Origin: an uncultured Alphaproteobacteria bacterium
GTDB taxonomy: Bacteria; Pseudomonadota; Alphaproteobacteria; Caulobacterales; Caulobacteraceae
Assembly (NCBI GenBank): GCA_903928755.1
Contig: CAIYSH010000307.1
Location: forward strand, 1 to 14,402
Direction of reading: 5' to 3'
Length of the DNA: 14,402 bases
The notes below the pieces were generated by a model. The model was not told the DNA's origin. It saw nothing but the letters and a program-made list of their open reading frames with translations, and did not search any database. Position numbers and translations under genes: made by a program. Within the stretch, counting starts at the first letter, position 1. The number at the start of each line of letters is the position of its first letter. Positions 7,184-13,531 of this stretch are shown here, piece by piece.

Positions 7184-8563
7184 TCATATCCTGTCGACCA
7201 GGGCTGAGGCCAGGCCGGTATAGCCTGCCGGGGTCAGGGCCAGCAGGCGCGACTTGGCGTCCGCGCCGATGTCCAGCCCCTGGACGAAAGCGGCCATGGC
7301 GGCTGGGGTCAGGCGATGGCCCCGGGTCAGGTCTTTGAGCAGGGCGTAGGGATCGCTGATCTTCGACCGGCCGGCGGTGATTTCCGCGCGGATCACGGTC
7401 TGGATGGCTTCGGCCAGCACCTCCCAGTTGGCGTCAAGGTCGGCGGCCAGCAGGTCCCCGGCCAGGGACACCTCGCCCAGACCGCGCTGGAGGTTGTCGA
7501 GGGCCACCATCGAATGGCCAAGGGCGACCCCGATATTCCGCTGGGTGGTGGAGTCTGTCAGGTCCCGCTGCAGGCGTGAGGTGACCAGGGTCTGGGCCAT
7601 GGTGGCCAGCAGGCCCGACGCGATTTCCAGATTGGCTTCGGCGTTTTCGAACCGGATCGGATTGATCTTGTGCGGCATGGTCGACGACCCGGTCGCTCCC
7701 GCCACCGGGATCTGGGTGAAATAGCCCATGGAGATATAGGCCCACATGTCCGTGGCCAGGTTGTGCAGAACGCCGCCTGCGTGGCGGATGCGGTCATAGA
7801 GCTCGACCTGCCAGTCATGGGACTCGATCTGGGTGGTCACCGGATTGAAGCCGATGCCCAGGGACTCGATGAAGTCCTGGCTCACCGTCATCCAGTCCAC
7901 TTCGGGGGCCGCAGCAAGGTGCGCCGACCAGGTGCCAGTGGCCCCGGAAAATTTGGCAAGGTATTCCAGGGCCTCGATCTGGCGGACAATACGCTGCAGG
8001 CGCCAGGCGAAGACTCCGATTTCCTTGCCCATGGTCGTCGGCGTGGCGGGCTGGCCATGGGTCCGGGCCAGCATGGCAGCGTCCCGGTGGGCGTGGGCCA
8101 TGTCGTGCAGGGTGGCGATGACGCCCTGGAGTTTGGGCAACCAGACCTGCTTCACCGCCCGCTGGACGGTGAGGGCGTAGGAGGCGGAGTTGATGTCTTC
8201 GCTTGTGCAGGCGAAATGGGTCAGTTCAGCGATGGCACCAAGGCCCAGGGTTTCGAGCCGGTCGCGTACCAGATATTCCACCGCCTTGACGTCGTGACGG
8301 GTGACGGCTTCCTTTTCGGCCAGCCATTTGATCTCCGAGGGCCCGAATTCGCCATAGAGTGCGCGAAGTCTGGCCTTGTGATCGGCGCTCAGGGGCGAGG
8401 ATCCGAACAGCGATCGATCGGTCAGGGCGATCAGCCACTCGACTTCCACCTCGACCCGTGCCCGGTTCAGCCCGGCTTCCGACAGATAGTCGCCAAGGGC
8501 GGTGACGACGGCGCTGTAACGGCCATCCAGGGGGCTCAGGGGCTGGGGGGGCAGGGATGTCAC
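7184..8563 (-). CDS. purB: Adenylosuccinate lyase, E. coli (long) type
   Basis: A 459-residue cytoplasmic enzyme of the fumarase/aspartase superfamily. It splits SAICAR to AICAR and adenylosuccinate to AMP, both releasing fumarate, in purine biosynthesis. SPLDGRYS at the N-terminus, TRHDVKAVEYLVRD, THFACTSEDINS, ARTHGQPATPTTMGKE (His of the catalytic pair), TGTWSAHLAAAPEVDW and TTQIESHDW are all diagnostic. The superfamily signature GSSTMPHKINPIRFEN carries the catalytic Ser loop, and SRLQRDLTDSTTQRN follows. These match the E. coli PurB subgroup rather than the shorter B. subtilis-like one. Start: GTG 8563 has GGAG 5 bases upstream and gives a length and N-terminus (MTSLPPQPLSPLDGRY) like E. 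coli PurB (456 residues). An in-frame ATG at 8611 and the open frame to 8638 add residues without family resemblance. It is divergent from the hydroxyacid reductase gene. Confidence 0.95.
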   Translation of the reverse strand: MTSLPPQPLSPLDGRYSAVVTALGDYLSEAGLNRARVEVEVEWLIALTDRSLFGSSPLSADHKARLRALYGEFGPSEIKWLAEKEAVTRHDVKAVEYLVRDRLETLGLGAIAELTHFACTSEDINSASYALTVQRAVKQVWLPKLQGVIATLHDMAHAHRDAAMLARTHGQPATPTTMGKEIGVFAWRLQRIVRQIEALEYLAKFSGATGTWSAHLAAAPEVDWMTVSQDFIESLGIGFNPVTTQIESHDWQVELYDRIRHAGGVLHNLATDMWAYISMGYFTQIPVAGATGSSTMPHKINPIRFENAEANLEIASGLLATMAQTLVTSRLQRDLTDSTTQRNIGVALGHSMVALDNLQRGLGEVSLAGDLLAADLDANWEVLAEAIQTVIRAEITAGRSKISDPYALLKDLTRGHRLTPAAMAAFVQGLDIGADAKSRLLALTPAGYTGLASALVDRI

Positions 8564-8568
8564 TGAAG

Positions 8569-8572
8569 CTCC
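8569..8572 (-). promoter_or_regulatory. Shine-Dalgarno site supporting the GTG start of purB
   Basis: GGAG on the minus strand is 5 bases from the GTG at 8563. The upstream ATG at 8611 lacks a comparable site, so this decides the start in favour of the 459-residue protein. Confidence 0.55.
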
Positions 8573-8623
8573 GGTAGGCCGTGTGTCTGTTGGTGATCCG
8601 GCGGTTATCATGGATCGGACCCC

Positions 8624-8654
8624 TTGCCCAATCCCCACACTTCCCCGCTATAGT
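8624..8654 (+). promoter_or_regulatory. Possible promoter of the hydroxyacid reductase gene
   Basis: TTGCCC (8624-8629) and TATAGT (8649-8654) are separated by 19 bases, a little longer than the usual 17. The TATAGT would put the transcript start near 8661, leaving an 18-base leader with GGAG (8669-8672) before the ATG at 8679. This is a by-eye assignment. Confidence 0.3.
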
Positions 8655-8678
8655 GCCCGCCTTCCCCCGGAGCCCTCC

Positions 8679-9608
8679 ATGACCAAGACTGTCCTGATTT
8701 CCCATGAAATGCTGGGCGGCCTGCAGGGGCGGCTTGAGGCTGAAGGCTATGAGGTTGCGCGCCGCTGGGACATGACCCCGGAACAGGCGGCCCGGGTCGA
8801 GGCTATTGTCCATGTGGGCGAGAACCACCTGTCGCCAGAGTTCCTGACCTCCCTCCCGGCCCTGAAGCTGATCGCCAATGTCAGCGTCGGCTATGATGGG
8901 GTCGATGTGCCCTGGTGCACAGAGCGTGGGATTGCGGTCACTCACTCTGAAGGGCTGAATGCCGAGGATGTGGCAGACCAGGCCATCGGTCTGATGATTG
9001 GTGGGTGGCGAAACCTGCTGGAGGGTGACGCAATCCTGAGGGCCGGCAAGTGGAGCCAGGAGGCGAGAATGCGGCCGCCCCGGGGGCTTAGGGGCCTGAA
9101 GATGGGCATAATGGGCCTGGGGCATATCGGTCAGGCCGTGGCTGTGCGGGCCGAGGCCTTCGGCATCGAGGTCGCCTGGTGGGGCCCAAATCCCAAGCCG
9201 GAGGCGAGATGGCCCCGGGCCGACAGCCTTCTGCAACTGGCCACCGACTGTGACATCCTGGTGGTGGCCTGTAAGGCGGATGCTTCCAACCGCAAGGCGG
9301 TGTCGGCGGCGATCATAGAGGCTGTCGGGGCGAGGGGCATGATCGTCAATGTGGCCCGGGGGTCGATCATTGATGAGGACGCGCTGATCGACGCCCTGAA
9401 GGCCGGACGATTGGGTCGTGCAGGCCTTGATGTTTTTGTTGAGGAGCCGACGCCGCCGGAACGCTGGGCCGATGTGCCCAACACCTTCCTCACCCCGCAC
9501 ACTGCAGGCGGGACCACCAATTCCCTGCCCCTGATGTTTGCCCAGTGCTATGAAAACCTGCGTCTGCACTTCGCAGGCGAGGCCTTGGCGAGCCCGGTGT
9601 TTTCCTAG
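8679..9608 (+). CDS. D-2-hydroxyacid dehydrogenase (glyoxylate/hydroxypyruvate reductase type)
   Basis: A 309-residue NAD(P)-dependent reductase of the D-isomer-specific 2-hydroxyacid dehydrogenase family. The nucleotide-binding motif is GLGHIG (146-151). The catalytic triad is visible as R227 in NVARGSIIDE, E256 in DVFVEEPTPP and H274 in LTPHTAGGT. ANVSVGYDGVD (67-76) is the substrate-loop motif of the GhrB/hydroxyphenylpyruvate-reductase group. It likely reduces glyoxylate, hydroxypyruvate or a related 2-oxoacid. The frame is open from 8583, but ATG 8679 starts the family sequence (MTKTVLISHEML) and has GGAG with 6 bases of spacing. A Pro/Arg-rich upstream extension has no family support. 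It is divergent from purB. Precise substrate and cofactor preference were not determined. Confidence 0.9.
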   Translation: MTKTVLISHEMLGGLQGRLEAEGYEVARRWDMTPEQAARVEAIVHVGENHLSPEFLTSLPALKLIANVSVGYDGVDVPWCTERGIAVTHSEGLNAEDVADQAIGLMIGGWRNLLEGDAILRAGKWSQEARMRPPRGLRGLKMGIMGLGHIGQAVAVRAEAFGIEVAWWGPNPKPEARWPRADSLLQLATDCDILVVACKADASNRKAVSAAIIEAVGARGMIVNVARGSIIDEDALIDALKAGRLGRAGLDVFVEEPTPPERWADVPNTFLTPHTAGGTTNSLPLMFAQCYENLRLHFAGEALASPVFS

Positions 9609-9649
9609 GGCATAAAACGCCGCGCATTGCAGATTCACTTATCGCCGGG

Positions 9650-9661
9650 TCGTATATACGA
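9650..9661. promoter_or_regulatory. 12-bp palindrome upstream of the methionine operon
   Basis: TCGTATATACGA is a perfect 12-bp palindrome about 30 bases upstream of the -35 element of the next operon. It is unlike the main ACATAAAG-type operator and could be the site of another regulator, part of an upstream promoter, or chance. Confidence 0.3.
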
Positions 9662-9691
9662 GCGAGGGCCCACCCCGAGACATTACCCGAC

Positions 9692-9720
9692 TTGACATAA
9701 AGACATAAAGATATCTTTAT
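9692..9720 (+). promoter_or_regulatory. Promoter of the arsR-MTase/metF/metH operon, probably leaderless
   Basis: TTGACA (9692-9697) is a perfect -35 hexamer. With 17 bases of spacing the -10 position is CTTTAT (9715-9720; TTTATG at 18). The transcript would start about 7 bases later, at or next to the A of the ATG at 9728. No Shine-Dalgarno sequence exists between 9700 and 9727, which fits a leaderless mRNA, a mode common in Caulobacter-type bacteria. The -10 is poor and overlapped by the operator. Confidence 0.5.
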
Positions 9721-9722
9721 GT
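9703..9722. promoter_or_regulatory. Operator: perfect 20-bp palindrome, likely bound by the ArsR-type regulator
   Basis: ACATAAAGATATCTTTATGT reads identically on both strands. Its left half-site ACATAAAG is also repeated directly next to it at 9695-9702, overlapping the -35 box. The palindrome fills the promoter spacer and -10 and ends five bases before the first start codon, an ideal repressor position. ArsR-family dimers bind such AT-rich palindromes. That the adjacent gene product binds here is inference from position, symmetry and the known habit of ArsR-type methionine regulators (SahR group). Confidence 0.7.
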
Positions 9723-9727
9723 GATCT

Positions 9728-10699
9728 ATGAGTTTGACGGCGAATCAAGTGGTTGAAATCTTGCGGGCAGCGGGGGAGCCTTCGCGCCTGCGCATCCTTG
9801 CCCTGCTGGCCAGGGAAGAGCTGGCCGTCCTCGAACTTTGCAAAATCCTTGACCAGAGCCAGCCTCGGGTGTCGCGGCACCTGAAACTCCTGGCCGACGC
9901 CGGACTTGTGGAGCGGTTCCCGGACGGGGCCTGGGTCTTCTACAGACTGGCGGCCGGGGGCGAGGCCCGGGGCCTGGCTGACGACATTCTGGGGCGCACC
10001 GAGGATCAGGACCCGGTTCTGGCCCGGGATTTCGAGCAGTTGCAGGCGGTGCGGGCCGAGCGGTCCTCGGACGCTGATGCCTATTTCGCGCGCAATGCGG
10101 CGCGCTGGGACGAGATCCGCTCACTCTATGTGTCGGAAGCCGCCGTGGAGGCGGCGATCCTCGAGGCTGTGGGGCCTGATCCCGTGCGGCGCCTGGTGGA
10201 CCTGGGTTCTGGCACCGGACGCATGCTGACCCTGCTGGGGCCACGCGCAGCGACGGCTGTTGGCCTCGATCTGTCGCAGCAGATGCTGAACATCGCCCGG
10301 ACCCATGTGGCGGAAGCCGGTCTGAAGGCCTGTGAACTGCGGCACGGGGACATCTTCGACACCCGCCTGCCGGACGGCAGCGCTGATCTGGTGGTGGTTC
10401 ACCAGGTCCTGCACTATCTGGGCGATCCGGCCGCGGCGGTCCGCGAGGCCGGGCGACTGGTCGGGCAGGGCGGCCGCCTGCTGATCGTTGACTTCGCCCC
10501 TCACGCCCTGGAATTCCTGCGGGAGCAGCACCAGCACCGGCGCCTGGGATTCACCGATGCTGAAATGGGCCGCTGGCTGGAAGACACCGGGCTGTCAAAG
10601 GTGCGCATCGACGCCCTGCCGTCAGTCCGCAAGGACGGTTTGACTGTCAAGATATGGACGGCGGACCGCGTTGGGTTGAGTAAGGGGAGCCGGGCATGA
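9728..10699 (+). CDS. ArsR-family HTH regulator fused to a SAM-dependent methyltransferase domain
   Basis: A 323-residue two-domain cytoplasmic protein. Residues 1-95 form an ArsR winged helix: AGEPSRLRILALLAREELAV, recognition helix SQPRVSRHLKLLADAGLV (44-61), wing RFPDGAWVFYRL. The region lacks the ELCVCDL-type metal-binding cysteines; the only cysteine is in LELCKIL, so metal sensing is unlikely. Residues 110-310 are a class I methyltransferase fold: VDLGSGTGRML (157-167) is SAM motif I, GLDLSQQML the acidic loop, and HGDIFDTRLPDGSADLVVVHQVLHYL motifs II-III. Similar fusions sit next to metF in other Alphaproteobacteria. The domain could sense SAM or S-adenosylhomocysteine, or methylate a substrate. 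The gene lies directly behind a palindromic operator, has no Shine-Dalgarno, and overlaps metF by ATGA. Autoregulation and control of the methionine cycle are inferred, by analogy with SahR regulators. Confidence 0.88.
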   Translation: MSLTANQVVEILRAAGEPSRLRILALLAREELAVLELCKILDQSQPRVSRHLKLLADAGLVERFPDGAWVFYRLAAGGEARGLADDILGRTEDQDPVLARDFEQLQAVRAERSSDADAYFARNAARWDEIRSLYVSEAAVEAAILEAVGPDPVRRLVDLGSGTGRMLTLLGPRAATAVGLDLSQQMLNIARTHVAEAGLKACELRHGDIFDTRLPDGSADLVVVHQVLHYLGDPAAAVREAGRLVGQGGRLLIVDFAPHALEFLREQHQHRRLGFTDAEMGRWLEDTGLSKVRIDALPSVRKDGLTVKIWTADRVGLSKGSRA

Positions 10700-11616
10700 G
10701 CCAGCCAAAGAGCGTATTGGGACCGGTCGCGCGGGCCGGGGCTGGGCTGGCCAGACGCCCGTCCATCTCCTTCGAATTTTCGCCGCCCAAGACGCCCGAG
10801 GCTGAAGACAGCCTGTGGGAGGCCATCCGTCGCCTCGAGCCCCTGAATCCGGCGTTTGTCTCGGTGACCTATGGGGCCGGCGGCTCCACCCGCGACCGCA
10901 CGCACCGGACCGTGGTACGCATGCTGAAGGAAACCAGCCTCAAGCCCGCCGCCCACCTGACCTGCGTGGAGGCCAGCCGGGCCGAGGTGGACGAAGTGGT
11001 CCAGGCCTATTGGGACGCCGGCATTCGGCACATTGTCGCCCTGCGTGGCGATCCGCCTGGTCAGATCGGCGGCGCCTATGTGCCGCGCGAGGACGGATAT
11101 CTCAACGCCACAGAACTGACCCAGGGCATCAAGGCCATTGGCGACTTCGAGGTCAGTGTCAGCCTCTATCCGCAGGGCCATCCCGAGAACGCCGACCTGG
11201 ATAAGGATATCGATGTCCTGAAGGCCAAGATCGACGCCGGGGCCACCCGGGCCATTACCCAGTTCTTCTATGACACGGACGGGTTCCTGCGGTTCATGGA
11301 CCGGGTCCGCAAGGCCGGCGTCTCCATTCCGATCTCGCCGGGGATCATGCCGGTGTCCAACTTCAAGGGCCTGAAGAAGATGGCGGCGCCGGTAGGCATC
11401 ACCCTGCCGGACTGGCTGGGCAATCTGTTCGAGGGCCTGGATAAGGACCCTGAAAGCCGCAAGCTGATCGCCGCCAGTGTAGCGGCCGAAATGTGTGCGG
11501 GCCTGGCCGAGGAAGGCTATTCCGATTTCCACTTCTACACCCTCAACCGCGCCGATCTGGTCTACGCCATCTGCCGGGTGCTGGGCGTTCGCGAAACGCC
11601 AATGGAGGCCGCATGA
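10696..11616 (+). CDS. metF: Methylenetetrahydrofolate reductase
   Basis: A 306-residue flavoprotein that reduces 5,10-methylene-THF to 5-methyl-THF, the methyl donor for MetH encoded downstream. The bacterial MTHFR barrel is complete. ISFEFSPPKTPE carries the catalytic Glu (E27), and FVSVTYGAGGSTRDRT (54-69) follows. HLTCVEASRAEV precedes IVALRGDPPG, where D119 is the folate/FAD-site Asp. VSVSLYPQGHPE, AITQFFYD (Q189 region) and PISPGIMPVSNFKGL complete the family signature. Length fits the family (about 290-305), with a slightly extended N-terminus before the SFEF strand. The start ATG overlaps the stop of the regulator gene (ATGA), and its own stop overlaps the next start in the same way, so translation is probably coupled. 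Expression would follow the operator at 9703-9722. Confidence 0.96.
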   Translation: MSQPKSVLGPVARAGAGLARRPSISFEFSPPKTPEAEDSLWEAIRRLEPLNPAFVSVTYGAGGSTRDRTHRTVVRMLKETSLKPAAHLTCVEASRAEVDEVVQAYWDAGIRHIVALRGDPPGQIGGAYVPREDGYLNATELTQGIKAIGDFEVSVSLYPQGHPENADLDKDIDVLKAKIDAGATRAITQFFYDTDGFLRFMDRVRKAGVSIPISPGIMPVSNFKGLKKMAAPVGITLPDWLGNLFEGLDKDPESRKLIAASVAAEMCAGLAEEGYSDFHFYTLNRADLVYAICRVLGVRETPMEAA

Positions 11617-12473
11617 AACCCTATGGTCTGATCCTTGCCCTGGCCGCGACCCTGCCAGCCTGGGCAGCGGGATCCCCTGCCAGCTGGTCAGCGCCGACCC
11701 CACCCTTCAAGATCGCTGAAAATCTCTACTATGTCGGGACCGAGGGAATTTCGGTCTTCCTGATCACCACGCCCAAGGGGCATATCGTGATCGACGGTGC
11801 CATGCCGGGCAGCGACAGGACCATAGAGGCCAGCATCAGGGCCCTGGGGTTCAAGATTTCCGATGTAAAGATCCTGCTGAACACCCATGCTCACTTTGAC
11901 CATGCGGCGGGTCTGGCGGGGCTGAAGCGCGATACGGGTGCCCGGATGATCGCCAGCGCGGCCGACCGCAAGGCCCTGGAGACCGGAACCTATCCCGGTT
12001 TCGAAGAGGTCAAGGCCCTGGATTTCGAGCCGGTCAAGGTCGACCAGGTCATCAGGGATGGCGAAAAGGTCAGCCTGGGCGGCATGGTTCTGACCGCCCA
12101 CATCACCCCGGGCCACACGGCCGGCTGCACCACCTGGACCTTCCCGGTGAAGGCTGACGGCAAGGTGCGTCAGGCCTTGCTCTATTGCTCCACCAGCGTC
12201 GCCCTCAACCGATTGGTGAACAAAAAGCGCGGCCCGCAATATCCCGGCATTGTCACGGCCTATCAGCAGACCTTCGCCAGGCTGAAGACCATGAAGGCCG
12301 ACATCCTGCTCGCCCCACACAATGAGCAGTTCGACCTGGATGCCAAGCGCGTCAGGCTGAAGGCGGGCGGGCCCAACCCCTTTATCGATCCTTCGGAACT
12401 GGCACGGACCGTCGCGGCCTCGGAAGCTGATTTCAAAGGTGATCTGGCCAGACAACAGGACGCCGCCAAATGA
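11613..12473 (+). CDS. Subclass B3 metallo-beta-lactamase (CAU-1-like)
   Basis: A 286-residue protein with a Sec signal peptide (MKPYGLILALAATLPAWAAG) implying periplasmic action. All six B3 zinc positions are present. H92 and H94 with H168 (TPGHTAGCTTW) form site 1. D96, H97 (NTHAHFDHAAG) and H236 (LLAPHNEQFD) form site 2. The class B1/B2 Cys ligand position is occupied by the CSTS segment (191-194), consistent with B3. YCSTSVALNRL and YPGIVTAYQQTFARLK resemble the Caulobacter enzyme CAU-1/Mbl1b, which hydrolyses penicillins, cephalosporins and carbapenems. The frame is open from 11493, but ATG 11613 begins the signal peptide and overlaps the metF stop (ATGA). It also overlaps the next gene by ATGA. 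An exported hydrolase between metF and metH is odd; whether the native substrate is a beta-lactam is not known from sequence. Confidence 0.88.
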   Translation: MKPYGLILALAATLPAWAAGSPASWSAPTPPFKIAENLYYVGTEGISVFLITTPKGHIVIDGAMPGSDRTIEASIRALGFKISDVKILLNTHAHFDHAAGLAGLKRDTGARMIASAADRKALETGTYPGFEEVKALDFEPVKVDQVIRDGEKVSLGGMVLTAHITPGHTAGCTTWTFPVKADGKVRQALLYCSTSVALNRLVNKKRGPQYPGIVTAYQQTFARLKTMKADILLAPHNEQFDLDAKRVRLKAGGPNPFIDPSELARTVAASEADFKGDLARQQDAAK

Positions 12474-13531
12474 CCCGTCAGGAGCGCATCGCCAGACTGA
12501 AGGCCATATCGAAAGAGCGCGTGCTCATCCTGGACGGTGCCTGGGGCGTCATGTTCCAGAGAGCCGGCCTGACCGAGGAAGACTACCGCGGCAAACGCTT
12601 TGCCGATCATGTGGGCCAGCTGAAGGGCAATAACGACATTCTCTGCCTGACCCGGCCCGACATTGTTGCTGACCTGCACGACCAGTATTTCGCGGCCGGT
12701 GCCGACATCAGCGAGACCAATACCTTTTCCGGAACAACCATTGCCCAGGCGGATTACGACATGGGCGGGGTGGTCTATGACATCAACTTCCAGGGGGCGA
12801 AGATCGCCCGGGAGGCTGCCGACCGCTGGACGGAGAAGGACCCGGACAAGCCGCGCTTTGTGGCCGGGTCCGTCGGGCCGCTGAACAAGATGCTGTCCAT
12901 GTCGTCAGACGTAAACGATCCGGGTGCCCGGTCCGTGACCTTTGAAGAGGTCTATCAGGCCTATCGTCAGCAGATGATCGCCCTGCACGACGGTGGTGTG
13001 GACCTCTATCTGGTGGAAACCATCACCGACACCCTGAACTGCAAGGCGGCGATCAAGGCCATACTGGACCTCGAGGACGAGGGCTATGAGCCCCTGCCCA
13101 TCTGGATTTCCGGCACCATCACCGACCGTTCCGGGCGCACCCTGTCGGGGCAGACCGCCGAGGCCTTCTGGAACTCGGTCAAGCACGCCAAGCCCTTCGC
13201 CATCGGCTTCAACTGCGCCCTGGGTGCCGAACTGATGAGGCCCCACATTGCCGAGCTGGCGCGGGTGGCCGACACCCTGGTCAGCGCCTATCCCAACGCT
13301 GGCCTCCCCAACGCCATGGGCCAGTATGATGAGCAGCCCCACGAGACCGCACATGAGCTGCATGAGTGGGCCGAGCATGGTCTGATCAACATCCTCGGCG
13401 GCTGCTGCGGCACCACCCCCGACCACATTGCCCATGTGGCCAGGGCCGTCGCGGGGGTGAAGCCGCGGCAGATTCCGCAACGCCCCAAGGCCATGCGACT
13501 GGCCGGCCTCGAGCCCTTTGAGATGGCCTGA
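12470..13531 (+). CDS. metH: Methionine synthase, homocysteine-binding module (split MetH, part 1)
   Basis: A 353-residue cytoplasmic protein equal to the first module of cobalamin-dependent methionine synthase. VLILDGAWGVMFQRAGLTEEDYRG and GNNDILCLTRPDIV are the E. coli MetH N-terminal sequence pattern. ADISETNTFSGTTIAQADY follows. The zinc-binding cysteines are C249 (IGFNCALGAE) and C312/C313 (ILGGCCGTTPDHI), which activate homocysteine thiolate. The protein stops just after MRLAGLEPFEMA, the position of the MetH linker between the Hcy and folate barrels. The next gene begins at once with the folate barrel, sharing one base (TGATG). It must act with that second polypeptide. The start overlaps the beta-lactamase-like gene by ATGA. 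The stop is in a different frame from the next gene, but the fission point at a domain border and the clean start argue for a natural split rather than a sequencing error. Confidence 0.94.
   Translation: MTRQERIARLKAISKERVLILDGAWGVMFQRAGLTEEDYRGKRFADHVGQLKGNNDILCLTRPDIVADLHDQYFAAGADISETNTFSGTTIAQADYDMGGVVYDINFQGAKIAREAADRWTEKDPDKPRFVAGSVGPLNKMLSMSSDVNDPGARSVTFEEVYQAYRQQMIALHDGGVDLYLVETITDTLNCKAAIKAILDLEDEGYEPLPIWISGTITDRSGRTLSGQTAEAFWNSVKHAKPFAIGFNCALGAELMRPHIAELARVADTLVSAYPNAGLPNAMGQYDEQPHETAHELHEWAEHGLINILGGCCGTTPDHIAHVARAVAGVKPRQIPQRPKAMRLAGLEPFEMA

Noticed and set aside
8226..9638. 470-codon open frame on the minus strand
   Set aside because: It runs antisense through the hydroxyacid reductase gene and into purB in another frame. 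It has no domain signature, and both overlapped genes are well supported.
10501..11703. 400-codon open frame on the minus strand
   Set aside because: It lies fully antisense to metF and the regulator, which have clear family motifs. Its translation shows only GC-rich shadow composition and no recognisable domain.
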